A program made the position numbers and the translations under genes. This document shows positions 18,908 through 28,330 of a DNA stretch of 64,000 nt, one piece after another (position 1 is the stretch's first letter; each line of letters begins with the position of its first letter). This DNA is from Aeromonas rivipollensis (GTDB lineage Bacteria > Pseudomonadota > Gammaproteobacteria > Enterobacterales > Aeromonadaceae): positions 62,001 through 126,000 of the forward strand of contig NZ_JAAILA010000015.1 in the NCBI RefSeq assembly GCF_010974825.1, written 5' to 3'. The notes under the pieces are model-generated. The model did not search any database. It saw only the letters and a program-made list of their open reading frames with translations, and was not told the DNA's origin.

Positions 18908-19516
18908 TCAGGGCCGCCCATTGACCGCCGCATAGCGCAGCATCAGCTCGGCCAGGGAATCGACCTCGAGCCGCCTCATCAGGCTGGCGCGGCACACCTC
19001 TACGGTGCGCACCGAGATGCAGAGCGTGCTCGCTATCTGCTGGTTCTTGTGGCCCTGGGCGATGAGCTGCAACAGCTGGTGCTCGCGGGGGGTGAGCCGC
19101 TCGAAGGCGTGCTGATGGGCAAGGCGCGCCGTCGCGGCCAGGGTTGCCTGCTCGGCCCGCGCTATGGCGGCGAGCAGAGGGGCCAGCTGCACCGGCTTTT
19201 GCAAGAAATCCACCGCCCCCTGCTTGAGGGACTCCACCGCCAGGGGCACCTCCCCGTGGCCGGTGAGAAACAGTATGGCGATGGGGCTCTGGGCCGCCTT
19301 CAGCCGCTGCTGCACCTCGGGGCCCGACAGCCCCGGCATGCGGCAATCCAGGATCAGGCAGGCGGGTTGGTGGAGCGCCACCTCGGCGAGGAAGCGTTCG
19401 CCATCGTCAAAGCAGGTGAGCGCCAGATCGCAGCTCTCCAGCATGAAGCGCAGGGAGTCGAGCACGGCCTGATCGTCATCGACCAGATAGAGGGGAGGGC
19501 GGTCAACGGACTGCAT
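18908..19516 (-). CDS. ttrR: Response regulator TtrR (FixJ type)
   Basis: The 202-residue product has a receiver domain (DDD near residue 13, phospho-Asp in LILDCRMPGLSG, Lys in FLQKPVQ) and a LuxR-type HTH (LTPREHQLLQLIAQGHKN). Divergence from ttrBCA and the preceding sensor gene identify it as TtrR, which activates tetrathionate reductase. ATG 19516 lies 1 bp past the stop of ttrS, so the two are probably translationally coupled. An upstream ATG (19552) would overlap ttrS by 35 bp and is less likely. Confidence 0.9.
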   Translation of the reverse strand: MQSVDRPPLYLVDDDQAVLDSLRFMLESCDLALTCFDDGERFLAEVALHQPACLILDCRMPGLSGPEVQQRLKAAQSPIAILFLTGHGEVPLAVESLKQGAVDFLQKPVQLAPLLAAIARAEQATLAATARLAHQHAFERLTPREHQLLQLIAQGHKNQQIASTLCISVRTVEVCRASLMRRLEVDSLAELMLRYAAVNGRP

Positions 19517-19517
19517 G

Positions 19518-21404
19518 TCAGTTCCTTGGGTTGGGATGGGGAGCGGCCTCAAGCCGCTGCTGAGGGGCGGGCAGGATCACCCGGGCCAGGCAGCCATGGG
19601 GGCTCAGGTTGATCAAGGCGAGCTGGCCGCGATGACACTCGACCACGTCCCGGCAGATGGCGAGCCCCAGCCCCATGCCGTCGTCCTTGTCGCTGTGAAA
19701 CGCCTGCTGCAGCCAGGCCTCTGGCATCCTCAGGCCGGGGCCGTTGTCGCGGATCTCCAGGATCAAGAGCGCCGCCTCGAAGCAGACAAGCAGCTCGACC
19801 CGGCCCGGCTCAGCCCTTTGCGCCGCTGGGCCGTCCGTTCGGGCCGCGCTCTCGGCGCCATTCTTGATGAGGTTCATCAGCAACTGCTCCACCCCTATGC
19901 CATCCAGGGGGAGCAGGCGCGGCTGCCCCTGCCAGCGCAGGGTGAAGGTGATGCCGAGGGGGGCCAGCATCTGACCGAGCAGGGGTTGCAGGCCTTCCAC
20001 CAGGGCGACCAGGTCCGTGGGCTCGGCTTGGCGCGGGCGCTTTTGCAGCCGGGCTCTCAGCCGGTTGACTGTCTGGGTGATGCGCTGGACCTGCAGGCCA
20101 ATCTGCTCCAGGGCCTGGCGCAGGGGCTCCTGTGATGCGGTCGTGGCCGGATCCTGCCCCTGCCTCGCGAGGCGCAGCAGGGCACCCTGGCTGTAGTTGG
20201 CGATGGCGGAGAGGGGCTGGTTGATCTCGTGGGCCATGTTGGCGCCGAGTTCGCCGAGTTCGGCGAGGCGCCTGGCCTGCTCGAGCTGGCGCCCCTTCTC
20301 CTCGAGTTGCTGGCGGGTGGCGAGCAGTCGGCGCTGGCTGCGGTTGAACAGGTATTGCAGCAGCAGGTGGTGACCGCCGAGCAGCAGCACCAGCGCCAGG
20401 GCGCCCCAGCCCCACTGCTGATGCTGGCGCAGCCAGTGCCAGGCCGATTGCCACCAGGGGCCCTGCAGGGGGTGGCGATCCAGCGCCTTGAGCAGGCGGT
20501 CGATGCCAAGCTGGCTGGTGGGCACTGTCCAGCCCGCCGAATCGGCGGCCATGGCCGCCTCGCTGTCTGCTGGCAGGTCGAACAGGGCTCGCGTCACCGC
20601 CAGAGCAAGCGCAGGGGAGGTCTGATCCGTCTGGGCGAAGGCCCAGTTCGGGTAGAGCCGGGTCGAGCTCTGGCAGCCAAAGCCCGCCGGCGCCTGGTTG
20701 TCCAGCACCCGAAAATCCGAGTCGGCGACCTTGCCCTCCCGCACCATGCGCTCCAGCTGGCACACGGGCACTATGGCGGCGGCGACGTCCCCTGCCGCCA
20801 GCTGCTCGATGAGCCGATCGAGGGGGAAGCCGGTGAAGCGCACGGCGGAGAAGAAGCGCTCCAGCCTGACCCCCTGCTCGTCCGCCTCGAAGCGGTAGGC
20901 GAGGTAGCCACCGAAGGCGTTTTCCGACACGGCGGCGACCGGCCGCCCCTCGAGATCCTGCCAGTGCCGGTAGGGGGCATGGGCGCGCACCACCAGGGCG
21001 GCGCCTATGGCGAGGTTGTCACCCCCCGCCGGGCTCTTGAGGGTGGCGAGCCAGGCCAGCGGATACTGGCGCGCCAGGCTGACCGACTGGCCCGGATTGG
21101 TGATGACAAAGTCGAGCCTGCTTTGCGCGACGGCCTCGGCCAGGGCATCGAGCTCCAGGGGCACCAGCGCGAAGCGCCGCTCTGGCACGCGCTCATCCAG
21201 CCAGCCCATCAGCGGCTGCCACTGGGCCTGCGCAAGCGCCGGGCCACGGGTCGCCAGCACCCCTATTCGGACCGGCTCGGCCAAGGCCCGCACCGGCTCG
21301 CTCGGTGGGGGCACAGGCCCGGCCAGGGCAGGGGCGACCCAGATCCAGAGCAACAGGGCCAGCAGGGGCTGGCGGGCGAGCGATGAGGGGGTGTGACGGA
21401 ACAG
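19518..21404 (-). CDS. ttrS: Tetrathionate sensor histidine kinase TtrS, probable CTG start
   Basis: Membrane sensor with a periplasmic phosphate/phosphonate-binding-like domain (about residues 45-290), one membrane helix (about 330-350, GALALVLLLGGHHLLLQY), an H-box in MAHEINQPLSAIANYSQG and ATPase motifs LIKNGAES, DNGPGL and GMGLGLAIC. No ATG, GTG or TTG before 21353 fits. TTG 21353 would delete most of the signal peptide. CTG at 21402-21404 is preceded by AAGGAG at 6 nt and gives a complete signal sequence (FRHTPSSLARQPLLALLLWI). The protein would then be 628 residues. Confidence 0.85.
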   Translation of the reverse strand: MFRHTPSSLARQPLLALLLWIWVAPALAGPVPPPSEPVRALAEPVRIGVLATRGPALAQAQWQPLMGWLDERVPERRFALVPLELDALAEAVAQSRLDFVITNPGQSVSLARQYPLAWLATLKSPAGGDNLAIGAALVVRAHAPYRHWQDLEGRPVAAVSENAFGGYLAYRFEADEQGVRLERFFSAVRFTGFPLDRLIEQLAAGDVAAAIVPVCQLERMVREGKVADSDFRVLDNQAPAGFGCQSSTRLYPNWAFAQTDQTSPALALAVTRALFDLPADSEAAMAADSAGWTVPTSQLGIDRLLKALDRHPLQGPWWQSAWHWLRQHQQWGWGALALVLLLGGHHLLLQYLFNRSQRRLLATRQQLEEKGRQLEQARRLAELGELGANMAHEINQPLSAIANYSQGALLRLARQGQDPATTASQEPLRQALEQIGLQVQRITQTVNRLRARLQKRPRQAEPTDLVALVEGLQPLLGQMLAPLGITFTLRWQGQPRLLPLDGIGVEQLLMNLIKNGAESAARTDGPAAQRAEPGRVELLVCFEAALLILEIRDNGPGLRMPEAWLQQAFHSDKDDGMGLGLAICRDVVECHRGQLALINLSPHGCLARVILPAPQQRLEAAPHPNPRN

Positions 21405-21538
21405 GGCGCTCTCCTTGGGCGGCTGATGGGGGGGGAAGCCAGTCTATCACCGGGACGGTGCGCTGGGCCGCCCTGGCGCCGTGATGGGGCGGCGAATGGG
21501 GCTTTGGTCACAGTTTGGCGGTTATGGGGCCGGTTTTA

Positions 21539-21582
21539 TTGCGCTGGATCAACCCGGCTCCCGGTATGTGGAAAACCACAAT
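21539..21582 (+). promoter_or_regulatory. FNR-like site and promoter of ttrBCA
   Basis: TTGCG-CTGG-ATCAA (21539-21552) matches the FNR consensus TTGAT-N4-ATCAA at 8 of 10 positions. A possible -10 box CACAAT (21577-21582) would put the start about 42 bp from the site centre, the usual class II position. A separate palindrome TGTGG-AAAA-CCACA (21567-21580) overlaps the -10 region. Salmonella ttr is known to need FNR and TtrR; the assignment here is inferred. Confidence 0.55.
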
Positions 21583-21661
21583 AGAGGCGACTTGCTGCGT
21601 TGCGGACAATCAGCCCAACCCCCCTCTTGGGGGAAGCCAGCTCAGCAGAAGGAAAGACGCC

Positions 21662-22444
21662 ATGGAGCTCAGCAAGCGCCGATTGTTATCCGGGATCGCC
21701 GCCCTCACCGCAGGGGCGGCCCTGATCCCCGTGACTCAGGCCCAATCCGTCCCCGTGCCCCGCAATGGGCGGGCGGCCATCAGCCGGGGGGATGGCCGCA
21801 AGCGCTACGGCATGCTGATCGACTTGCGCCGCTGCGTCGGTTGTCAGGCCTGCACAGTGGCCTGCACCATAGAGAACCAGCCCCCTCTCGGCCAGTTTCG
21901 CACCACTGTCAGCCAGTACGAGGTGAGCGACCTGGCGGCACTCGATGCCCCCGCCTCCCTCTTGATGTTGCCCAGGCTCTGCAACCACTGCGCCGAGCCC
22001 GCCTGCCTCGACGTCTGCCCCACGGGCGCCACCTTCCAGCGCGATGACGGCATAGTGGTGGTCAACAACGACTGGTGCGTCGCCTGCGGCTACTGCGTGC
22101 AGGCCTGCCCCTATGACGCCCGCTTCATCAACCATGAGACCAACACCGCCGACAAGTGCACCTTCTGCGCCCACCGGCTGGAGGCGGGGCTCTTGCCCGC
22201 CTGCGTGGAGAGCTGCGTCGGCGAGGCGCGCATCATAGGGGACTTGAACGATCCCAAGAGCCAGATCAGCCGGTTGCTGCGGGAATATGAGTCCGCCCTC
22301 AAGGTGCTCAAGCCAGAGGCCCATACCCAGCCGCGGGTCTTCTATCTGGGCATGGATGAGGCCTTCGTCAGCAAGATCGACGGCCATCCGGCGCAGCGCA
22401 CCCTGCTTGGCGACGACGGCAAGGAGATAGCCCATGACCATTAA
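21662..22444 (+). CDS. ttrB: Tetrathionate reductase iron-sulfur subunit
   Basis: Electron-transfer subunit carrying four [4Fe-4S] clusters between TtrC and TtrA. The 260-residue protein has a twin-arginine-like N-terminus (KRRLLSG) and four Cys groups: CVGCQACTVAC, CNHCAEPACLDVCP, CVACGYCVQACP and CTFCAHRLEAGLLPAC. ATG 21662 follows AAGGAAAG. It overlaps ttrC by 11 bp, so it is translationally coupled. The order ttrB-ttrC-ttrA matches Salmonella. Confidence 0.93.
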   Translation: MELSKRRLLSGIAALTAGAALIPVTQAQSVPVPRNGRAAISRGDGRKRYGMLIDLRRCVGCQACTVACTIENQPPLGQFRTTVSQYEVSDLAALDAPASLLMLPRLCNHCAEPACLDVCPTGATFQRDDGIVVVNNDWCVACGYCVQACPYDARFINHETNTADKCTFCAHRLEAGLLPACVESCVGEARIIGDLNDPKSQISRLLREYESALKVLKPEAHTQPRVFYLGMDEAFVSKIDGHPAQRTLLGDDGKEIAHDH

Positions 22445-23558
22445 CGAACTGCTGGCCCCGGATCAACCCATCACCTGGCTGCCCTGGGCGGTGCAATATT
22501 TCTTCCTCATCGGCCTCGCCTATGGGGCCCTCTGGCTGGGCGCGGCCGATCTGTGGCGCAAGGCGTCGGATCGGCGGCTGCAGACCCTGGCCGCCGTGCT
22601 GATGATGGGGGCAGGGGTGGTGGCGCCCATCGCCCTGACCGCGGATCTGCACCAGCCGGCCCGGGCCTGGCACTTCTACGCCCAGACCCGCTTCACCTCC
22701 ATCATGTGGTATGGCGCCTACCTGCTGCCGCTGTTCAGCCTGCTATCCATGCTGCTGGGCTGGCTGCTGATAAGGCCCAACCTGGCCAGACGTGGGGAGG
22801 AGCGGGACAGGGTCGCCGCCCTGGCGCGGCTGCTCTGCCTGGGGAGCTGGTCCGGCGAGCGTTGGCTCAAGCCGTTGGCTTTGATGGCGGCTTTGAGCGG
22901 GCTCAGCATAGCCCTCTACACCGGGCTCGAGACCATGGTGGTAGCGGCGCGGCCGCTCTGGCATACCCCCTGGTTGCCCTGGCTGCTGGCGTTGAGCGCC
23001 CTGCTGGCGGCCCAGAGCGCCCTGCTGCTGCTCAACCGCCTGCTGACCGGCTGGCAGCAGGGCACGGAGGCTGGGCTGCTGCGCCAGATCCGCCCGACCC
23101 TGGCGCTGCTCGCCTTCTCCCTGCTGGGCTGGGCCCTGTTTGGCGGTGCCTCGGCGGCTGAGGCGAGTGCCCTCTATCGGCTGGATCCGAGCTGGCGGCT
23201 GGCGGCCCACTGGCTGCTGCTGACCCTGGGCCTGCTCGGCCTGCTGCTGGCGGGGCACCGATTCTCCCCCCGCCTGCAAACCTGGGGCCTGGGGCTGCTG
23301 GCACTGCACCTGGTGTGGGGCCTGCGCTGGCTGGTGCTCATTCAGGGGCAGTTGGCGCCGAAATACGGGGCCGGCGTCTATGTCTACCAGATAGCCTGGG
23401 GGCCGGCCGGGATGCTCGGCATCCTCGGCACCTTCGGCCTGCTGCTGGCCCTGCTGGTGGCGCTCTCCGAGCTGGTGCGCGCCCCTGCTCTGCCATCCGC
23501 CACAACGTCATCTGCCACCCAGGCATCCACCACCCATTGCGCTCGCGAGGCAATCTGA
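22434..23558 (+). CDS. ttrC: Tetrathionate reductase membrane subunit (NrfD/PsrC family)
   Basis: Integral membrane quinol dehydrogenase that anchors TtrAB and feeds electrons from the quinone pool. The 374 residues form about nine hydrophobic helices, starting TWLPWAVQYFFLIGLAYGAL. Its start overlaps ttrB and its stop TGA overlaps the ttrA start (TGATG). The C-terminal 25 residues are polar and Ala/Thr/Ser-rich. Confidence 0.9.
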   Translation: MTINELLAPDQPITWLPWAVQYFFLIGLAYGALWLGAADLWRKASDRRLQTLAAVLMMGAGVVAPIALTADLHQPARAWHFYAQTRFTSIMWYGAYLLPLFSLLSMLLGWLLIRPNLARRGEERDRVAALARLLCLGSWSGERWLKPLALMAALSGLSIALYTGLETMVVAARPLWHTPWLPWLLALSALLAAQSALLLLNRLLTGWQQGTEAGLLRQIRPTLALLAFSLLGWALFGGASAAEASALYRLDPSWRLAAHWLLLTLGLLGLLLAGHRFSPRLQTWGLGLLALHLVWGLRWLVLIQGQLAPKYGAGVYVYQIAWGPAGMLGILGTFGLLLALLVALSELVRAPALPSATTSSATQASTTHCAREAI

Positions 23559-26500
23559 TGGATCACAGCAAACGCAAGTTTCTCAAAGGGGCCGCCATCG
23601 CCGGGGGCACGGGGCTGTTCGTGGCCGGTTACAGCGATACCCTCAAACAGGTGGTGAGCGGGGTGGCCACCGGCAGCTCGGGCAAGCCGACCCGGGATCC
23701 CATCCACGGCAACTCCCTGGCGGTGGAGTACAGGGTCGATGAGGGAGGGGAACTTCACCCCAACCCGGACCAGCGCCTCGCCAACACCATGTGCCTCGGC
23801 TGCTGGACCCTGTGCGGGGTGCGGGCCCGCATCGACAACGAGAGCGACAAGATAGTGCGTATCCTGGGTAACCCCTATCACCCGCTCTCCGCCCTGCACC
23901 ACATCGACTTCAAGACGCCGGTCAAGCAGGCGCTGATCGCTACCAGCGGTTATCAGGAGGGGGGCCTGGATGGCCGCTCCACCGCCTGCGCCAGGGGCAA
24001 CGCCATGCTGGAGCAGCTCGACAGCCCGCACAGGGTCACCCGCTGCCTCAAGCGGGTCGGCCCGCGCGGCAGCGGCCGCTGGCAGAGCATCCCCTTCGAA
24101 CAGCTGATCGAGGAGGTGGTGGAGGGGGGCGATCTGTTCGGGGAGGGCCAGGTTGAAGGGCTCAGAGCCATCCGCAACCTGGCCGAGCCGCTCGATCCCG
24201 TGAACCCGGAATATGGCCCCAGGGCGAACCAGCTGCTGGTGAGCAACGCTTCGGACGAGGGGCGCGATGCCTTCATCAAGCGTTTCACCTTCAACGGCTT
24301 CGGCACCCGCAACTTCGCCAACCACGGCGCCTACTGCGGCCTGTCGTTCCGGGTCGGGGCCGGCGCCCTGCTGGACGATCTGGAGAAGAATGCCCACCTC
24401 AAGCCCGACTGGGACGAGAGCGACTTCCTGCTGTTTATGGGTACCTCCCCCCAGCAGTCCGGCAACCCCTTCAAACGCCAGTCCCGCCAGCTGGCGGCGG
24501 GGCGGGCACGGCAGGGTAAGCCCTTCTCCTATGTGGTGGTGGCCCCGAGCCTGCCGAACACGGTGAACCTGCCGTCTGCCCCCGCCAACCGCTGGCTGCC
24601 CATCAGGCCCGCCACCGACTCGGCCCTGGCCATGGCCATGCTGCGCTGGATCATCGACAACGAGCGCTACGCCGAACCCTTCCTGGCGGCCCCCAATGCC
24701 GAGGCCGCCGAGCGGGCCGGCTATCGCGGTTTCAGCAACGCCAGCCATCTGGTGGTCTGCGACGAGTCGCACCCCCGCTTCGGCCAGATGTTGCACGCCA
24801 GCGATCTGGGGCTGCCCTTTGAGGGCGAGGCCTATGGCGAGGGGGATGCCATGCTGGTGGTCGAAGAGGGGAGTGACGAGCCGACACCGGCCGGCCGTTG
24901 CGAGCGGGCCCGACTCTGGGTGGCGCGCAGCATTTCGACCCCGGGTGGGGAGCTGGCGGTCAAGAGCAGCTTCCAGCTGCTGGCCGAGGCGAGCCGGGAG
25001 CACTCCCTCGAGCAATACAGTGCCGAGTGCGCCGTGCCGGTGGCCGACATCGAGGCCCTTGCCCGGGAGTTCACCAGCCACGGCACCCGGGCGGCGGTGA
25101 TCACCCACGGCGGCACCATGAGCGCCAACGGCTTCTACACGGCCTGGGCCATCATGATGCTCAACGCCATGATAGGAAACCTCAACGCCAAGGGCGGCGC
25201 CGTGGCGAGCGGCGGCAAGTTTGACCCCTTCGGCGCAGGGCCGCGCTACGATCTGGCGAGTTTCCCCGGCATGGTGAAACCCGCCGGCGTCTTCCTGTCC
25301 CGCTCCAAGTTCCCCTACGAGAAGACCTCCGAATATCGCCGCAAGAAAGAGGCGGGGCAGAACCCCTATCCGGCTCACGAGCCCTGGTTCCCCATCTCGG
25401 GCCCCCTGCTCGGCGAGCACCTGACCGCGGCGGTGAGCGGTTATCCCTACCGTGCCAAGGCCTGGATCAACCACATGGGCAACCCCCTCTACGGTCAGGC
25501 GGGGCTGCACCAGGCCATAGGTGAACAGCTCAAGGACCCCAAGGTGCTGCCGCTCTTTGTCAGCATCGACAGCTTCATCAACGAATCCTCGGCGCTGTCG
25601 GACTACATAGTGCCTGACACCCTGACCTACGAGTCCTGGGGCTGGGCCACCGCCTGGCACGGGGTCATGACCAAGGTCTCCACCGGCCGCTGGCCCGTGG
25701 TGGAGCCTCGCGTCGCCAAGACGGTCTCGGGGGATCCCGTCTGCATGGAGTCCTTCCTCATCGCGGTGGCGAAACGTCTGGGGTTGCCGGGCTTTGGCGA
25801 GGGGGCCCTGAAAGGGGCGGATGGCAAGCTGTACGGTCTTCACAAGGCGGCGGACTTCTCCCTCTATGGTGCGGCCAACGTCGCCTATCTGGGTGAGCCC
25901 GTACCCGCCATTGGGCCAGAAGATCTCGCCTGGTCCGGGGTGGAGCGCATTATGCCGACCCTCAACGCCACACTGAGCGCCGAGGAGGCGAGCCGCGCCG
26001 CCTACCTCTTTGCCCGGGGCGGGCGCTTCGAACCGGTGGCCAAGGGGCGCGATGAGTCGGGGCAGCCGAGCAAGCGCTGGCCCAAGCCGCTGATGCTGTG
26101 GAACCCGGCGGTGGGCAGCCGCCGTCACAGCCAGAGCGGCCAGTTCCTGAGCGGCACCCCGCGCTTCTTCCGGGCCCAGCTCGCCGACGGCACGCCGCTG
26201 AGCGAGGCGTTCAAGCCCGCCCAGTGGCCCCTGCTGCTCACCAGCTACAAGTCCCACACCATGAGCTCCATGAGCATAAGCTCGGATCGTCTGCGCCAGG
26301 TGCACCCCAGCAACGGGGTGCGGCTCAACGCCCAGACGGCGGCCCGCCTTGGCATAGTGAGCGGGGACAGGGTGCGGGTCAGCACCCCCAATGGCAGCGT
26401 GATCGGGCTTGCCGAGTGCGTGGCCGGGGTGCAGGCGGATGCCATCGCCATCGAGCACGGCTTCGGTCACAAGGAGCTGGGGGCGCGGGAGCACTGGATA

Positions 26501-26665
26501 GACGGCCAGCGGGTGGCGGCCAGCGCCCTGCGCGGCGCAGGGGTGAACCTCAACGATCTGGCGGTGCTGGATCCCAGCCGCCACGGCCGTTATCCCCTGG
26601 TGGACTGGGCCATCGGCTCCTCGGCGCGCCAGGGGCTGCCGGCCCGGGTAGAGAAGCTGGTGTAG
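23558..26665 (+). CDS. ttrA: Tetrathionate reductase catalytic subunit (molybdopterin)
   Basis: Periplasmic Mo-bisMGD enzyme reducing tetrathionate to thiosulfate as an anaerobic respiration terminus. The 1035-residue chain begins MDHSKRKFLKGAAIAGG, a Tat signal, and has the [4Fe-4S] motif MCLGCWTLCGVRARID. Molybdopterin domains follow (ANHGAYCGLSFRVG, THGGTMSANGFY, INHMGNPLYGQAG) with a C-terminal dinucleotide-binding domain (NAQTAARLGIVSGDRV). ATG 23558 overlaps the ttrC stop; longer in-frame starts lie inside ttrC. The Salmonella enzyme is of similar size. Confidence 0.93.
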   Translation: MDHSKRKFLKGAAIAGGTGLFVAGYSDTLKQVVSGVATGSSGKPTRDPIHGNSLAVEYRVDEGGELHPNPDQRLANTMCLGCWTLCGVRARIDNESDKIVRILGNPYHPLSALHHIDFKTPVKQALIATSGYQEGGLDGRSTACARGNAMLEQLDSPHRVTRCLKRVGPRGSGRWQSIPFEQLIEEVVEGGDLFGEGQVEGLRAIRNLAEPLDPVNPEYGPRANQLLVSNASDEGRDAFIKRFTFNGFGTRNFANHGAYCGLSFRVGAGALLDDLEKNAHLKPDWDESDFLLFMGTSPQQSGNPFKRQSRQLAAGRARQGKPFSYVVVAPSLPNTVNLPSAPANRWLPIRPATDSALAMAMLRWIIDNERYAEPFLAAPNAEAAERAGYRGFSNASHLVVCDESHPRFGQMLHASDLGLPFEGEAYGEGDAMLVVEEGSDEPTPAGRCERARLWVARSISTPGGELAVKSSFQLLAEASREHSLEQYSAECAVPVADIEALAREFTSHGTRAAVITHGGTMSANGFYTAWAIMMLNAMIGNLNAKGGAVASGGKFDPFGAGPRYDLASFPGMVKPAGVFLSRSKFPYEKTSEYRRKKEAGQNPYPAHEPWFPISGPLLGEHLTAAVSGYPYRAKAWINHMGNPLYGQAGLHQAIGEQLKDPKVLPLFVSIDSFINESSALSDYIVPDTLTYESWGWATAWHGVMTKVSTGRWPVVEPRVAKTVSGDPVCMESFLIAVAKRLGLPGFGEGALKGADGKLYGLHKAADFSLYGAANVAYLGEPVPAIGPEDLAWSGVERIMPTLNATLSAEEASRAAYLFARGGRFEPVAKGRDESGQPSKRWPKPLMLWNPAVGSRRHSQSGQFLSGTPRFFRAQLADGTPLSEAFKPAQWPLLLTSYKSHTMSSMSISSDRLRQVHPSNGVRLNAQTAARLGIVSGDRVRVSTPNGSVIGLAECVAGVQADAIAIEHGFGHKELGAREHWIDGQRVAASALRGAGVNLNDLAVLDPSRHGRYPLVDWAIGSSARQGLPARVEKLV

Positions 26666-26677
26666 CGCCAGCTGCAA

Positions 26678-26707
26678 AAAAAGCGGGGCCATCATGGCCC
26701 CGCTTTT
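26678..26707. terminator. Bidirectional terminator between ttrA and the EEP lipoprotein gene
   Basis: The arms AAAAGCGGGGCCAT and its complement around TC give a near-perfect palindrome, with A- and T-runs on both sides. Confidence 0.9.
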
Positions 26708-26727
26708 CATTGAGTGGATCCCTTGGA

Positions 26728-28101
26728 TCACTGGTCCAGTTCGAAGTCCACCCACACCAGGCGGTGATCCGAGCTCACTCCCTTGGCGATGCCGAGCTTG
26801 GCGTCATACACCAGGTGGTAGCCGGGCTCGAAGCTGGCGGGCCAGAACACCCCCGAGGCCACCGCATTGAGGTTGGCGGAGGGGATCAGGTGATCGAGCT
26901 GCAGGCCGCTGCTGCTGGTGATGCGCTCCGGGGTCGGCCTGTTGTTGTTGCGCTTGCACTGATCCGGCTGGCTGGCGAGGCACTCGGGGCCCCCCTGGCT
27001 GACCGGGATCAGGGCGCCATTGGTGACCGCCTGGTTGACCAGCACATGGTTGTGCAGGTTCTGGATGGCACTGAGATCCCCGTCACCCGCTTGCGGATCG
27101 GCGTTGAGATCCCCGGCGATGACGAAGCGGGCACCCGCCGGCAGACCGCCGGCCTTGCCCCCATCGTCCACCATGTAGCTGGCGGCCTCCACATAGTCCT
27201 GCCAGAAGGCGACCTCGGCCCTGTTGTGCTTGACGTTGTGGCGCGCCGCATTGCCGAAGATGGGGGGCGTCGGGTGGGAGATGAGGAAGTGGATCACCTG
27301 CTCCTTGTTGCCCTGCTTGATGCGCACCGGCACGTCCGCGTGGTTCTTGGAGGAGAGCGGGAACTGCGCCCAGGCCGCGGCGTCATACCAGGGCTCGCCG
27401 CACTGGCGGCCGGCCGGGATCGGGGCCCTGGGGTTGTTGCAGTCGTCGATGACGGGGTTGGTTTCGCCCGGCATATCCTTCCACTTGAAGTGCTGGAAGG
27501 TGCGGATCTGTTTGGTGTCGATGGGATATTTCGACATCACCGCGAAGGCGTACTGGCCGTGGTAGTTGCCAAAGCCCCAGGCGTCGTCCGGCCCGCGGCT
27601 CACTTTGCCGTCCAGGTTGAGGTCATGACCGCTCATCAGCCCTGTGTTGGTGGCAAAATTCTGCAGCACCGGGTAGCTGATGGCCTGCACCTCGTCGTGC
27701 TGGGCATGGGCCAGGTAGTTGTTGTTGAACGCCTTGAGATCCGTTGTGCTCTCGCCCTTGCCGTCGTTGTCGAATTCGTTCAGCAGGAACACATCCGGCC
27801 GGGTGCGCTGCACTATCTCGGCGATATTGCGGATCTGCTGCACGTTTTTGGCCTGGGTTATCTCGGCCTTGCCGAGGCTGGTGTCGCCCTCCTGGTAGCG
27901 TGCCAGCAGGGCGTCCTGGGCGGCGCGGTCCAGGGCCAGTTCGCCGGAGAGCATGCCGGGGGCGGTGCGATCGAAGGAGAGGTTGAAGGTAGCGAAGCGA
28001 ACCATGGGATCTGGGGCCTTGGAGTCATTGTTGCTGTGACAGCCTGCCATCAATCCGAGGGAAATGGCAGCGGCGAGCAGGGTCTTGTGGCTATTTTTCA
28101 T
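26728..28101 (-). CDS. Endonuclease/exonuclease/phosphatase-family lipoprotein
   Basis: The 457-residue product starts MKNSHKTLLAAAISLGLMAG and then Cys, a lipoprotein signal. EEP-fold catalytic motifs follow in order: VRFATFNLS (Asn), FLLNEFDNDG (Glu), IAGDLNADP (Asp/Asn) and SSDHRLVW (Asp-His). It is therefore likely an exported metal-dependent phosphoesterase acting on nucleic acids or phospho-compounds, possibly for phosphate or nucleotide scavenging. ATG 28101 is preferred to 28296 because only it gives a signal peptide. The substrate is unknown. Confidence 0.85.
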   Translation of the reverse strand: MKNSHKTLLAAAISLGLMAGCHSNNDSKAPDPMVRFATFNLSFDRTAPGMLSGELALDRAAQDALLARYQEGDTSLGKAEITQAKNVQQIRNIAEIVQRTRPDVFLLNEFDNDGKGESTTDLKAFNNNYLAHAQHDEVQAISYPVLQNFATNTGLMSGHDLNLDGKVSRGPDDAWGFGNYHGQYAFAVMSKYPIDTKQIRTFQHFKWKDMPGETNPVIDDCNNPRAPIPAGRQCGEPWYDAAAWAQFPLSSKNHADVPVRIKQGNKEQVIHFLISHPTPPIFGNAARHNVKHNRAEVAFWQDYVEAASYMVDDGGKAGGLPAGARFVIAGDLNADPQAGDGDLSAIQNLHNHVLVNQAVTNGALIPVSQGGPECLASQPDQCKRNNNRPTPERITSSSGLQLDHLIPSANLNAVASGVFWPASFEPGYHLVYDAKLGIAKGVSSDHRLVWVDFELDQ

Positions 28102-28245
28102 TGTAATATTCCGTAGCATCAACAGGTTATGCCAGGACACCGAAGAGGCCCAGGCGGGCCCATTATAGAGATGCTGATCTGAAACGGGCTCTGAATGAGC
28201 CAAAGTGTGAGTCCATTCACAGCCTGAAGAAGAGGAAGGTGCAGC

Positions 28246-28270
28246 CAGGCCCTGTGGTGGTAGGGGCCTG
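28246..28270. terminator. Hairpin downstream of the EAL gene
   Basis: The arms CAGGCCC and GGGCCTG enclose an 11-nt loop in the 229-bp gap between the EAL gene and the EEP gene (both minus). There is no clear T-run, so it is a weak candidate terminator. I see nothing else in this gap. Confidence 0.35.
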
Positions 28271-28330
28271 GCCGTTCTGAATAAGCGCGAGGGCAAGAGG
28301 AGCCCCGGCTGACCCTCTGGTCCCGGGTGC

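Noticed and set aside
23384-26755. 1123-residue minus-strand ORF opposite ttrA
   Set aside because: A shadow frame of high-GC coding DNA: rich in Gly/Ala/His/Val, no domain motifs, exactly overlying the well-supported ttrA.
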